DNA of 64,000 bases from Ideonella margarita. GTDB taxonomy: Bacteria; Pseudomonadota; Gammaproteobacteria; Burkholderiales; Burkholderiaceae_C. The stretch covers positions 310,001-374,000 of the forward strand of contig NZ_JBBUTI010000001.1 of assembly GCF_038066635.1 (NCBI RefSeq), read 5' to 3'. A program made the translations under genes and the position numbers. The notes under the pieces were generated by a model that searched no databases, was not told the origin of the DNA, and was given only the letters and a program-made list of their open reading frames with translations. Shown here piece after piece: positions 24,996 through 33,407 of this stretch; the first letter of the stretch is position 1; each line of letters starts with the position of its first letter.

Positions 24996-26246
24996 ATGAC
25001 GATCACTGCCAGCTCCAGCCGCCCGGCGATCGCCACGCTGGGGCTTTGGCTCGCTGCACTAGCCGCCGCACTGCTGGCACAAACAGCGCTGTTGTGGGTG
25101 CTGCTTGCGCTGGTTGGTGCGAGTACCGCCCGTGCCGCTGGGTGGGTACGCCGGCCTTGGTGGCCTGCTTGGGCTCTGGTGCTTCTGTTGGCTGTGATCA
25201 ATTCGACCAAGTGGCCGGATTCAGACTTGGCGGAGTATTACCAGTACCTGGCCTACTGCCGACCCTTGGACTGGTGGGTGTTGGTCAGTGACCCGGACTC
25301 ACATCTCTCGGTTCGAGTGACAGAGCCGGTGTTTCGCAGCTTTGTGTGGTTGCTGGCACAGCTCAGCCCGGCTCCGCGCATCAGTTTCGGACTGATGTGC
25401 AGCATGCTGATCTACGGTATGGCGCTGGCCCTCAGCGCCCAGGTCGTCAATGTGCTGAATGACTCTGACGACAATCCGTCGGACCCGGCGCCTGTGGTTG
25501 CCGTCTGCGTGGCGCTGCTGCTGGGTGTGACTTTTTCATTGACGGCGCACCTCGTCCGCCAGTACCTGGCCGGTGGCGTCTTCATGCTCGCGATGTGGCA
25601 CTTTGTGTTGCACCGTCGCCCTCTGGTGTTGCTTTGGGCTGTTGTAGCTGTACTCGTCCACAATTCGGCAGTTCTGCTTTGGCTACCCTTGATGCTGGCT
25701 TGGGCAAGGCCACTCGCCCCAAGGCTTTTCTGGGCCATGTTGCTGCTCGCCGTGATTCTGACCAACGCAGGGTTGGTCGGTTGGCTCAATGAGCTTACGG
25801 CAGCGGCCACCCTCATCAAGGACGATGGGCAGATCGGTCTGGCACTGCCGCTGTTGGACTTGGCTGTGTTGAGCGGCGGCTGGTGGCTTCTGCGAAGTAG
25901 CTCCTCCGGACAGCGGCTGCAACTGCTGTGGTACTTCTGCATTGCCTTCGCGGCGCTGCTGCTTTGCATCCGTGAGGTTCCGCTGATGTTCTTCCGGACC
26001 TACTTCTTCCTGGAGTTCCTGCGCGTGCCCATGCTGGCACTGCTGCTGTGTGCCGGCCTGCGCCGCGGCGGCGACTGGCGAGCTCCGATGGCCGTCCTGG
26101 CCCTGCTGTGCGCGGCAGGACTTTGCTGGACCCGGGTCCAGGGCGCGGAGTGGACCTACCGCAGCACCCCCCAGAGCTGGCCTGAGTGGTTGCAGATGGA
26201 CCGCTTGGTCGACCGCTGGCAGAAGATCGAAGACCTGCGCCTGTAA
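24996..26246 (+). CDS. EpsG/Wzy-like polysaccharide polymerase (polytopic membrane protein)
   Basis: A 416-residue hydrophobic protein with roughly ten membrane helices and short polar loops. After the second helix pair comes WPDSDLAEYYQYLAYC, an acidic/aromatic loop with D and YYQ like that near the N-terminus of EpsG-family polymerases. RVTEPVFRSFVWLLAQ and a later LTAHLVRQYLAGGVFM also fit EpsG. Family members polymerise repeat units on the periplasmic face. No other polymerase candidate was seen in the window. ATG 24996 follows the aminotransferase by 16 bases. It is the last plus-strand gene of the long operon and faces the minus-strand operon across 34 bases that hold only a weak hairpin. 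Confidence 0.78.
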   Translation: MTITASSSRPAIATLGLWLAALAAALLAQTALLWVLLALVGASTARAAGWVRRPWWPAWALVLLLAVINSTKWPDSDLAEYYQYLAYCRPLDWWVLVSDPDSHLSVRVTEPVFRSFVWLLAQLSPAPRISFGLMCSMLIYGMALALSAQVVNVLNDSDDNPSDPAPVVAVCVALLLGVTFSLTAHLVRQYLAGGVFMLAMWHFVLHRRPLVLLWAVVAVLVHNSAVLLWLPLMLAWARPLAPRLFWAMLLLAVILTNAGLVGWLNELTAAATLIKDDGQIGLALPLLDLAVLSGGWWLLRSSSSGQRLQLLWYFCIAFAALLLCIREVPLMFFRTYFFLEFLRVPMLALLLCAGLRRGGDWRAPMAVLALLCAAGLCWTRVQGAEWTYRSTPQSWPEWLQMDRLVDRWQKIEDLRL

Positions 26247-26280
26247 GGGCATGCCGACCCGCACTGGCCGGTCAGGCAGC

Positions 26281-27288
26281 TCAGCCGCGGCGTACCGCCA
26301 GGCGGCGCAGGCTCACGGTGTTGGGCAGGCCCCAGAGGCGACGTGCCAATCGCTTGGGCCAGGGCTCGTTGTAGGACGCACCGGGTGCCGGGCCCCGTGC
26401 CGCCAGCCCTTGCAGACGGCGCTGCAGCTGGCCGTACCAATGCTGCAGCTGCAGCGCGTAGGGCGCATAGACCCAGCGTTTGGCACCGGCCGGCAGGTGG
26501 TAGCCAAAGGCGTAGCAGAGCTGGTCTTCGCTGTAGCTCATCAGGCCGTGGAAGTGGAAGAACACCAGCGGCCGCCAGTCGCCCCAGGCCGGATCGCCCG
26601 GGTCTCTGACCTGCACCTGGCCAGCCACCTCGCGGAACTCGGTCCGCCCGGCGTTCCATGGTGCGATGCCCGCGCCGACGTGGGTCGACACATGCACGCC
26701 CTCGAAGCGGCTGGTCCAGTCGTCCAGGTACTTCTGGTCGCCGAACTTTCCGTCCTCGCGCCGTGCGAAGCACCACTCGATGCAGCGATCGCACCACCAT
26801 TGCAGCGCCGCCAGCCCGCGATCGTTGGCCACGAAGCGCATGAACTGCACGCAGTAGCGCCCACTCAGGGCCGCCTGGTCGTGCTTCGGCGTGTAGCGGT
26901 GCTCGGTCAGCAATACGGCCGCGTCGCCCATCTCCTCGAATACCGGCTCGGGATCGGACAGCAGCCAGACGTCGGCGTCGACATAAGTGCATTCCGCGCA
27001 GCCCAGCACCTGCAGGCAGTGACGGATGATGTGCGGCGTGCAGGTCCAGAAATACTCACCCATGCCCCGGCTCGGCTTGACGCGCAGCAGCTCGGGCGTT
27101 TCGAACTCTGCCGGGGTCACGACCACAACCTGCGGGCGCTTCAGCTCGCGCAGCAGCGTCGCGGTCTGCTCGTCCATAGCAAAAACGTGGATGCGGTGGT
27201 CCGGGCAGTGCTTGGCCAGGCTGTCGATCAGGGCCAGGCCACGGACAAGGTAGGTCGCGTTGAAGATGGTGCAAAAGTTGCGATGCAT
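26281..27288 (-). CDS. Glycosyltransferase (GT-A, GT8-like nucleotide-diphospho-sugar transferase)
   Basis: A 335-residue cytoplasmic enzyme. The N-terminus NFCTIFNATYLVRGLALIDS is the usual opening of GT8-like transferases that act on repeated polymers. The DxD metal site is TYVDADVWLLSDPEP, and HVGAGIAPWN plus FFHFHGL match the C-terminal part of this family. ATG 27288 is chosen; the open frame upstream overlaps the wecG gene and lacks similarity. It is the last gene of the minus-strand export operon, 20 bases after wecG, and converges on the polymerase gene. Sugar specificity is unknown. Confidence 0.8.
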   Translation of the reverse strand: MHRNFCTIFNATYLVRGLALIDSLAKHCPDHRIHVFAMDEQTATLLRELKRPQVVVVTPAEFETPELLRVKPSRGMGEYFWTCTPHIIRHCLQVLGCAECTYVDADVWLLSDPEPVFEEMGDAAVLLTEHRYTPKHDQAALSGRYCVQFMRFVANDRGLAALQWWCDRCIEWCFARREDGKFGDQKYLDDWTSRFEGVHVSTHVGAGIAPWNAGRTEFREVAGQVQVRDPGDPAWGDWRPLVFFHFHGLMSYSEDQLCYAFGYHLPAGAKRWVYAPYALQLQHWYGQLQRRLQGLAARGPAPGASYNEPWPKRLARRLWGLPNTVSLRRLAVRRG

Positions 27289-27308
27289 GGGTTGGTGCGC
27301 CCGAGCGC

Positions 27309-28094
27309 TCAACGGGGACCGCGCGCGCCGCGCAGCCGGGTAGCCAGCACATGGCCGACGAAGATCGGCGCCGAGACGAACATGCGGCGCCAGAGCCGGC
27401 GTGGCTGCTGCAGCAGCCGTGGCAGCCATTCAAGACCGAGGCGCTGGAAGATCATGGGCGAGCGCACGACCTTGCCGGCGTAGAAGTCGAAGGCCGCGCC
27501 GATGGCCGCGGCGAAGCCGAACTGGCCGCCCTGTGCCAACTGGGCCAGCAGAACTTCCTGCTTTGGGGCCGATAGACCCATCCAGAGAACGTCAGGCTGG
27601 TGGCGCTCGATCAGCGTGCGCATGGCGGCGATGTCTTCGGCGCTGAACTGGGCCCTGAATGGCGGCGAATAGGTCACCACTTCGCTGGCCTGCGGAAAGT
27701 CGCTGCGGTAGCGGCGCTCAACGATACCCAGCGTGTCTTCGGTGGCGCCGATGAACATCGCCTTGAACGGACCGCCCGCGTTCATGCGCCGCGACACGGC
27801 CAGGAAGGCGTCCGGGCCACAGACACGGGCCCGGATGTGCCCGCCCAGCAGGCGTGAACCAATGACGACGCCAACGCCGTCGGGGATCAGCCAGCGCGCC
27901 TGGTGCAGCGCTGCATGGAACGGCGCCTCGTCCAGCGCCATCACGTAGGAGTGCGGGTTGAGACAGGCCAGCCATTGGCCCTTGGCAGGTCGGGGGGCGC
28001 GCACGCCAGCGACGATCTCGTCGGCCAGGGCGTCCAGGTCCTGCGTGGTGAGCGGATAGCCCAGGAAGTCTTCAACGTGGGACGTCGGGGTCAT
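27309..28094 (-). CDS. WecG/TagA/CpsF-family glycosyltransferase
   Basis: Soluble GT26-type transferase of about 261 residues. The family core is visible: CLNPHSYVMAL near the N-terminus, WLIPDGVGVVIGSRLLGG (the D-G-x-G motif), GATEDTLGIVERRY, LWMGLSAPKQEVLL (P-K-Q-E motif) and the C-terminal LEWLPRLLQQPRRLWRR, which associates with the membrane. Members add ManNAc(A), glucuronic acid or similar to a lipid-linked acceptor. Start taken at ATG 28094, giving the short N-terminus usual for the family; ATG 28118 and GTG 28139 in frame are alternatives and none has a clear ribosome binding site. It lies between the Wzz-like gene and a GT8-like gene in one operon. Confidence 0.88.
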   Translation of the reverse strand: MTPTSHVEDFLGYPLTTQDLDALADEIVAGVRAPRPAKGQWLACLNPHSYVMALDEAPFHAALHQARWLIPDGVGVVIGSRLLGGHIRARVCGPDAFLAVSRRMNAGGPFKAMFIGATEDTLGIVERRYRSDFPQASEVVTYSPPFRAQFSAEDIAAMRTLIERHQPDVLWMGLSAPKQEVLLAQLAQGGQFGFAAAIGAAFDFYAGKVVRSPMIFQRLGLEWLPRLLQQPRRLWRRMFVSAPIFVGHVLATRLRGARGPR

Positions 28095-28168
28095 GGTGTG
28101 TTGCAACGATGGGTGCATCGGCCGCCAGGGCCGGTGCACCGAGGGAGAAGGGCGCGAACGTCGCTGTG

Positions 28169-29296
28169 TCAGGTCTTGGCCGGCTGACGGCGGCTGCGCC
28201 GGATCAGCCAGAGCATGGTGGCCAGCTCGGCGCCCAGCGCGGCATTCAGGCCGAACAGCGTCCGCTTGGGGCGCACTTTGTGTTCGCCGGGCGTGGCCAC
28301 GTCTATGACCTGAATCAGTGCGCCCTCGCGACTTTCATCTACCCGTGCCAGTTCGTATTGCCGAGCAAAGAGGTCGAACAGCGTCTCCTGGTACTTGAAC
28401 TCGCGATAGCGGTTGACGTAGTCCGGGCTGGAGGGGTCGGCCTTGCCGCCACGCTGCTCCGCGTCGGTCAGCTTGGAGCGCAAGGCCTGGATCAGTGCTG
28501 ACTGGCGCTGGACTTCGGGTGAGCCGGGAGCCATGGCGATCTGCAGGGTTTGCAGCTGTACCTCGGCGGTAGTGAGCTCGGCTCGCAGCTTGGCATAGCC
28601 TTCAGCGGCGGCCTTTGGTTCAGACTTCAGATCCCCCAACGTGAAACTGCTGCCTTGCAGCGCGCGCTGTGCTTCGGCCAGTTTCAATTTGACTTCTTGC
28701 AACTGCTTGTCAAAGAACACCCGGCGCTGCTGTGCCTCGGTAACCGCCAGCACCGACGTCATCAGTCGCAACTCGGTCACATATTGGTTCGCGATCGCTG
28801 CCGCTCGCTCGGCATCTGTGTCCTCGACTGTGACGACGATGAAGCCGTCTTTCTTGCCGAGCGTGATCTGCGCATGTTCAAGAAGGGATTGGCGGGCGTC
28901 CTGGCGCAGAGTTGCTCCGTAGACCTTCATCAGATCGAACTGATCGATCAAACGATCGCTGACCTTGACGCTCTGCATCATGGCTACATACTGCTCTGCC
29001 GGGCTCTTCACGCCCCCACCGCCGGCCAGGTTTGCCAGAGCACCCAGCGACGCCAGCGCACTGGCGGCACCGCTTTGCTGCTGCTGGGGTGGCAGAAAAG
29101 TGGTTGTGGCACTGAACACAGGCTTTATCAGAAAGCTGCCTCCAATTCCGAGCGCACCAGCCACGAGCGGCACGGCGACCAGCAAAGGCCAATGAGCGCG
29201 CAGTGGAGCGAGCCAAGCCTCCAGCGAAGCGCCCATGGATGGGCTTGTGGCAGGTGCGGGGGAAGCGTCAGTATGTTTGTTCATCAGAAGACTCAC
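28169..29296 (-). CDS. Wzz/GumC-type polysaccharide chain-length / co-polymerase protein
   Basis: A 375-residue PCP protein. A first membrane helix lies near residues 35-57 (LLVAVPLVAGALGIGGSFLI), followed by the periplasmic domain with FSATTTFLPPQ, a long coiled-coil stretch rich in Glu/Gln/Lys (KQLQEVKLKLAEAQRAL), and a second helix near the C-terminus after the VATPGEHKVRPKR motif. There is no cytoplasmic tyrosine-kinase domain, so it is not a Wzc. It sets polymer length and links synthesis to the Wza-like exporter. GTG 29296 overlaps the exporter's stop by 4 bases; ATG 29284 is an in-frame alternative. Confidence 0.87.
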   Translation of the reverse strand: MSLLMNKHTDASPAPATSPSMGASLEAWLAPLRAHWPLLVAVPLVAGALGIGGSFLIKPVFSATTTFLPPQQQQSGAASALASLGALANLAGGGGVKSPAEQYVAMMQSVKVSDRLIDQFDLMKVYGATLRQDARQSLLEHAQITLGKKDGFIVVTVEDTDAERAAAIANQYVTELRLMTSVLAVTEAQQRRVFFDKQLQEVKLKLAEAQRALQGSSFTLGDLKSEPKAAAEGYAKLRAELTTAEVQLQTLQIAMAPGSPEVQRQSALIQALRSKLTDAEQRGGKADPSSPDYVNRYREFKYQETLFDLFARQYELARVDESREGALIQVIDVATPGEHKVRPKRTLFGLNAALGAELATMLWLIRRSRRQPAKT

Positions 29297-31200
29297 AGCC
29301 CCAACGACTTGATGCCCGCCAGACCCAGCCCGAACTGGTAGAGGATCTGGGTCCAGTCCTTGGCATCCTGGATGAAGGTGGTCTTGTCCAACTCTTCAGG
29401 CACAAACAATGTGTCGCCTGGCAGGGCCGTAACGCTGGCAAAGCGACTGTCCCGGAAGAAGGTTGAGCCTGACTGACGAGCGCTGACCACCGTGCCGTTG
29501 GCGCGAATCACGAACACGCTCTCGGCATCGGCGCCACGGGTTGGGCCACCGGCCAGCTTCAGATAGTCCGCCATGGTCTTGTCGTTGTTGTACAGGTAGC
29601 TCCCGGCGTTGTAGACGCTGCCGAACACACCGACGGTACTTGAGCGCGCAGGCACGCTCACCTGGTCGCCATCTTCAATCGGCAGTACTGGCAGCCGGGT
29701 TTCGTTTTCTGCTACCTCCAGCACGATGCGCCCTGTTGGCTTGGCTTGACGCAGACGTTCGATCAGTCGAGCGTTCGCCGTTTCGGCTGCGCCTTGATTG
29801 ACGGTGTCTCCTGCAATCGTCGCCCGCCGTGTGCTCACGTTCTTGGTCAGTTCCGTTTCCAGATCACGCAATGCCCGGTCGAAATTTTCCTGCTGGGTGC
29901 GGCGCACACTCTGGCGAGTGAATTCGGTGCCGTACACATAAGCCGCAGGCGTCAATCCGCCAGCAGCTTGAATGGCGTCGGCCAGCGTGCTGTTGGGTGC
30001 AAGCACGTAATCGCCTGGCCGCGCCACTTCGCCTTCCACGCGGATGCGCTTGTTCTGCAGGTTCAGAGGCAATGCGGCCGTGACGGCACTGAACACTCGC
30101 ACGACATCGCCAGCAGACAGGGTGCTGCGCTGACCGGCGCCGTCCAGCTTCAGCTCGGCGACGCGGCCAGTGGCTCGGTCAGCCAGGCGCTCAACGGCCA
30201 CGCGAGTGCGATCAGCTACAGCGCTGAAGCCACCGCCCATGGCCAGCAGGTCCGCCACGGTTTCGTTTGGCTTGAGTTCAAACACGGCAGGTTGATTGAT
30301 GCTGCCAATCAAGCCTACCTGCGGGCCGACAGGGCCGATGTGGATCACGTCGTCGGCCTGCACCACCTGGTCCGCGCTCCGGTCGCCGTTGAGCAGCAGG
30401 TTGTAAAGGTCGAAGCCGCTCACGACCTTGCCGTTGCGACGCAGCGTGATGTTGCGGAAGCTGCCTGCAGCGGTCGGGCCGCCAGCGCGCATCACCACAT
30501 GCAGCACGCTGGACAAGCTGTTGACGGACAGGCTGCCCGGCCGTTGGACAAAGCCCGAAACGAACACACGCACGGAGCGCAGGCGCCCCATGCTCACGCT
30601 GATCTGGAAATTCTTGAACACCTGCGCCACACGGCGGCTGATGATCTCGGTCAGCTCGCCGCTGCGTACGCCGGCCACGGGAATGGAGCCCACCCGGGGC
30701 AGCACGATCCGGCCCGACCGGTCGACCATCACCTGCAGATCGGCGTCCACCGAGCCCCACAGCGTCACGCTGATTTCATCGCCCGGTTTGACGACATAGT
30801 CGTTGGGCACGAGCGGCGAGGGGTCTTGAACCGCGCTACCCCGTGTGTCACTGACGAGCTCCGCACCAAACCGGCGGATCGGTGTGACCACGCCGCCGGT
30901 GGCCTCCGCTTGGCGTTGCACGTAAATCTCGAATTCGCCCGGGCTGTAGACGACCTTGGGTTCAACGACCTCGATGACGTCAGCGTCGGTTGCGCTGCGA
31001 TTGGCTCCCGAGGTGCTGCGCTTGAGCCGGTAACTTCCGTTGGTCGTGCCGTCGGTGCTGTTTTGCAGGTTCGTACGGTTCGCAGCGTCACCGATTGGAT
31101 TGTCCGATTGGGCCATGGTGAGCGGGGCTGCGAAAGCCAGACCAATCAGCAATGCGGCTTGACTCAAGCTGTGCAAGACGGAATATCGATGGGAATGCAT
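29293..31200 (-). CDS. Wza-like outer-membrane polysaccharide export protein with SLBB domains
   Basis: A 635-residue export protein, first gene of the minus-strand operon. The N-terminus is a signal peptide (hydrophobic ALLIGLAFAAPLTMAQ), with no Cys after the cleavage region, so it does not look like a lipoprotein as E. coli Wza is. The poly-export domain is at about residues 130-220 (DYVVKPGDEISVTLWGS), followed by several SLBB repeats (VFVSGFVQRPGSLSV, VGLIGSINQPAVFEL, IRVEGEVARPGDYVL, VGVFGSVYNAGSYLY). It forms the periplasm-spanning and outer-membrane channel. ATG 31200 puts the signal peptide at the N-terminus; GTG 31221 is in frame upstream. The length fits the long SLBB exporters, not short GumB types. 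Confidence 0.9.
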   Translation of the reverse strand: MHSHRYSVLHSLSQAALLIGLAFAAPLTMAQSDNPIGDAANRTNLQNSTDGTTNGSYRLKRSTSGANRSATDADVIEVVEPKVVYSPGEFEIYVQRQAEATGGVVTPIRRFGAELVSDTRGSAVQDPSPLVPNDYVVKPGDEISVTLWGSVDADLQVMVDRSGRIVLPRVGSIPVAGVRSGELTEIISRRVAQVFKNFQISVSMGRLRSVRVFVSGFVQRPGSLSVNSLSSVLHVVMRAGGPTAAGSFRNITLRRNGKVVSGFDLYNLLLNGDRSADQVVQADDVIHIGPVGPQVGLIGSINQPAVFELKPNETVADLLAMGGGFSAVADRTRVAVERLADRATGRVAELKLDGAGQRSTLSAGDVVRVFSAVTAALPLNLQNKRIRVEGEVARPGDYVLAPNSTLADAIQAAGGLTPAAYVYGTEFTRQSVRRTQQENFDRALRDLETELTKNVSTRRATIAGDTVNQGAAETANARLIERLRQAKPTGRIVLEVAENETRLPVLPIEDGDQVSVPARSSTVGVFGSVYNAGSYLYNNDKTMADYLKLAGGPTRGADAESVFVIRANGTVVSARQSGSTFFRDSRFASVTALPGDTLFVPEELDKTTFIQDAKDWTQILYQFGLGLAGIKSLGL

Positions 31201-31530
31201 GGATGAGTGGGTATGCCCCACGGTTCGTCTGTGAAAGGACTATCCGTCTGATTCTATCGCCCGGGCATGACTGCCAAATGAGCGCATAGACCAAGCAGCG
31301 GATTGGCGTGAATTTGAGGTTCTGGCAGGGCAACCCGCAGCAATCCGTTGGTGCCGAAGGCCTGTCTTTTGCGCGACGCCGCCGGCCATCATGTCGGCGT
31401 CTCCGAGTCTTGAAATGAAGCGTTCACGATAGGCGCATCTCATCACGCAGCCTTGATTTGTTGAATTGATCTTGGAAAGCCCGGAGTCTGTCAAAGCAGC
31501 AAACGGCGGACCAAGCGATAATGCGCGGTG
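31201..31530. other. Divergent intergenic region between export operon and RhlE-type helicase gene
   Basis: This 330-base gap has no supportable gene. It must hold the promoters of two divergent units. On the minus side a TAGAAT/TTTGGC pair is annotated separately. On the plus side GATAAT (31517-31522) sits only 9 bases before ATG 31531, so the helicase mRNA could begin almost at its start codon. The middle is moderately AT-rich (31400-31500) without an obvious repeat or hairpin. Confidence 0.5.
31251..31278 (-). promoter_or_regulatory. Candidate promoter of the minus-strand export operon
   Basis: Reading the minus strand, TTTGGC (31278-31273) and TAGAAT (31256-31251) are 16 bases apart and lie about 50 bases before the exporter's ATG at 31200. 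The -10 matches consensus in five of six positions; the -35 is weak. It is the best sigma-70-like pair in the gap. Confidence 0.3.
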
Positions 31531-33027
31531 ATGACCACCGAACCCCTCGCGCCCACGGCTGTTGCCGAGCAGGCGCCGATTCCCGCCCGTTTTGACACTT
31601 TGCCGCTGGACGCCAAGCTCCTGCGGGCTGTGGACGATCAGGGTTACGCCACCATGACGCCCATCCAGGCGAAGGCGATTCCCGTGGTGCTCAGTGGCCG
31701 TGACGTGATGGGTGCTGCCCAGACCGGTACCGGCAAGACGGCTGCGTTTTCCATCCCGTTGCTGCAGAAGATGATGCGGCACGAGAACTCCAGCACGTCG
31801 CCCGCACGCCATCCGGTGCGCGCGGTGGTGTTGGCGCCTACCCGTGAGTTGGCCGACCAGGTCGCCAACAACGTCAAGGCCTACGCCAAGCACACGAACC
31901 TGCGCGCTGCCGTGGTGTTTGGTGGCGTCGACATGAAGCCCCAGACGCTGGAGCTGAAGGCTGGCGTTGAAATCCTGATCGCCACGCCCGGTCGCCTGCT
32001 GGACCACATTGAAGCCAAGAACTGCGTGCTCAACCAGGTCGAGTACGTTGTGCTGGACGAAGCCGACCGCATGCTGGACATCGGCTTCCTGCCGGACCTG
32101 CAGCGCATCCTGAGCTACCTGCCCAAGGGCAATCGCCAGACCCTGCTGTTCTCCGCCACGTTCTCGCCTGAAATCAAGCGACTGGCGGGCAGCTACCTGC
32201 AGGATCCTGAGCTGATCGAGGTGGCCCGCCCGAACGCCACGGCTTCGACGGTGGAGCAGTTGTTCATCAGCTGCGTGGATGACGACAAGCGTCGCATCAT
32301 CCTGAAGATGCTGCGGGACCGCGAGATCAAGCAGGCCATCATCTTCGTGAACTCCAAGCTGGGCGCGGCGCGCCTGGCGCGTTCGTTCGAGCGCGACGGC
32401 CTGCGCACCGCCGCACTGCACGGCGACAAGTCGCAAGATGAGCGTTTGAAGTCGTTGGCCGCCTTCAAGGCCGGCGAAGTGGACCTGTTGGTGGCCACCG
32501 ACGTGGCTGCGCGTGGCCTCGATATCGCTGATCTGCCAGCCGTCTTCAACTTCGACGTGCCGTTCAACGCAGAAGACTATGTGCACCGCATTGGCCGCAC
32601 GGGCCGCGCTGGTGCCTCGGGCATTGCCGTCACCATGGTCACCCGTGATGACGCGCGTCTGGTTGGCGACATTGAGAAGCTGATCAAGAAGACCATCGAG
32701 CTCGGCACCGTCGAACTGGAAGATGATCGTCCGCGTCGTGCCCCTCGCTCGTATGACGCTGACGCAGAGCCGCGTCGCCCGGTCGAGGTTGCGCCGCGCG
32801 CCTATGCCGAATCAGCCCCTCGCAGCGCACCTGCTCCGCGTCGCCATGAGCCGCGTCAGAGCCGTGACCCGTTCTTTGACAAGCCCTACGAGGCCACTGT
32901 CAGCGACTCGCCGGCAGCCTGGGAGAAGTCGGCGCCTGCAACGGCGTCAGCGCCCGCACGCGTCTCGCCCAACATCCGCCCGAAGCGCAAGCTGGCCAGC
33001 TTGCTGGGCGGTGGTCCCAAGGCGTGA
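31531..33027 (+). CDS. DEAD-box ATP-dependent RNA helicase, RhlE type
   Basis: A 498-residue helicase with all DEAD-box motifs in order: the Q motif region (GYATMTPIQAKAIP), AQTGTGKTAAF (I), PTRELADQ (Ia), VLDEADRMLDIGF (II), SATFSPEI (III), the IIFVNSK segment, DVAARGLDI (V) and HRIGRTGRAG (VI). The C-terminal ~90 residues are a low-complexity Arg/Pro/Ala tail, typical for RNA contact in RhlE-like proteins and ending in a basic RPKRKLASLL segment. It probably remodels rRNA precursors or structured mRNA. ATG 31531 follows a GTG one codon upstream. It overlaps the VanZ-like gene by 4 bases. RhlE versus another subfamily is judged by overall pattern only. Confidence 0.88.
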   Translation: MTTEPLAPTAVAEQAPIPARFDTLPLDAKLLRAVDDQGYATMTPIQAKAIPVVLSGRDVMGAAQTGTGKTAAFSIPLLQKMMRHENSSTSPARHPVRAVVLAPTRELADQVANNVKAYAKHTNLRAAVVFGGVDMKPQTLELKAGVEILIATPGRLLDHIEAKNCVLNQVEYVVLDEADRMLDIGFLPDLQRILSYLPKGNRQTLLFSATFSPEIKRLAGSYLQDPELIEVARPNATASTVEQLFISCVDDDKRRIILKMLRDREIKQAIIFVNSKLGAARLARSFERDGLRTAALHGDKSQDERLKSLAAFKAGEVDLLVATDVAARGLDIADLPAVFNFDVPFNAEDYVHRIGRTGRAGASGIAVTMVTRDDARLVGDIEKLIKKTIELGTVELEDDRPRRAPRSYDADAEPRRPVEVAPRAYAESAPRSAPAPRRHEPRQSRDPFFDKPYEATVSDSPAAWEKSAPATASAPARVSPNIRPKRKLASLLGGGPKA

Positions 33028-33407
33028 TTGACACACAGCCGCGCGGCGCACTCTGGCGCCGCTGGGCTGCTGCCGCGTTTGTGGCGGCGATGATGGGCAT
33101 CCTGGTGCTGGCGCTGCTGCCTGGCGGCGGTGGAACGGATTGGTTCCCGCAGGCCGACAAGCTTCGTCACGCCTCGGCATTCATCGCGTTGTGGGCGCTT
33201 GGTTCACGGGTGCCTCGCTTGACGCCGTGGCGTCTCGTGGCCGTGTTGCTGGTTTTTGGGGCCGGCATCGAGGTGGCGCAATCCTTCACGACCTGGCGCG
33301 AAGCCTCGGTGCTTGATTGGGTTGCCGATGCCGTCGGCGTTGCCATCGGCGCCTGGCTCCTGCGCTTCCCTCAGGACGCCAGCCACATGAACACGGCCGG
33401 CAACTGA
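33024..33407 (+). CDS. VanZ-like family membrane protein
   Basis: A small membrane protein of 127 residues with about four helices. The VanZ signature is visible: DKLRHASAFIALWALG in the middle and GIEVAQSFTTWREASVLDWVADAVGVAIG, with the conserved acidic residues before the last helix. The molecular function of chromosomal VanZ-like proteins is not settled; the founder gives low-level teicoplanin resistance. The GTG start overlaps the helicase stop by 4 bases (GTGA). Its 3' end overlaps the convergent methyltransferase gene by 37 bases. Confidence 0.8.
   Translation: MIDTQPRGALWRRWAAAAFVAAMMGILVLALLPGGGGTDWFPQADKLRHASAFIALWALGSRVPRLTPWRLVAVLLVFGAGIEVAQSFTTWREASVLDWVADAVGVAIGAWLLRFPQDASHMNTAGN

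Noticed and set aside
26252..26278. Hairpin between the convergent polymerase and glycosyltransferase genes
   Set aside because: The TGCCGACC/GGTCAGGCA stem has a bulge and no T-tract on either side, so it is not a convincing terminator.
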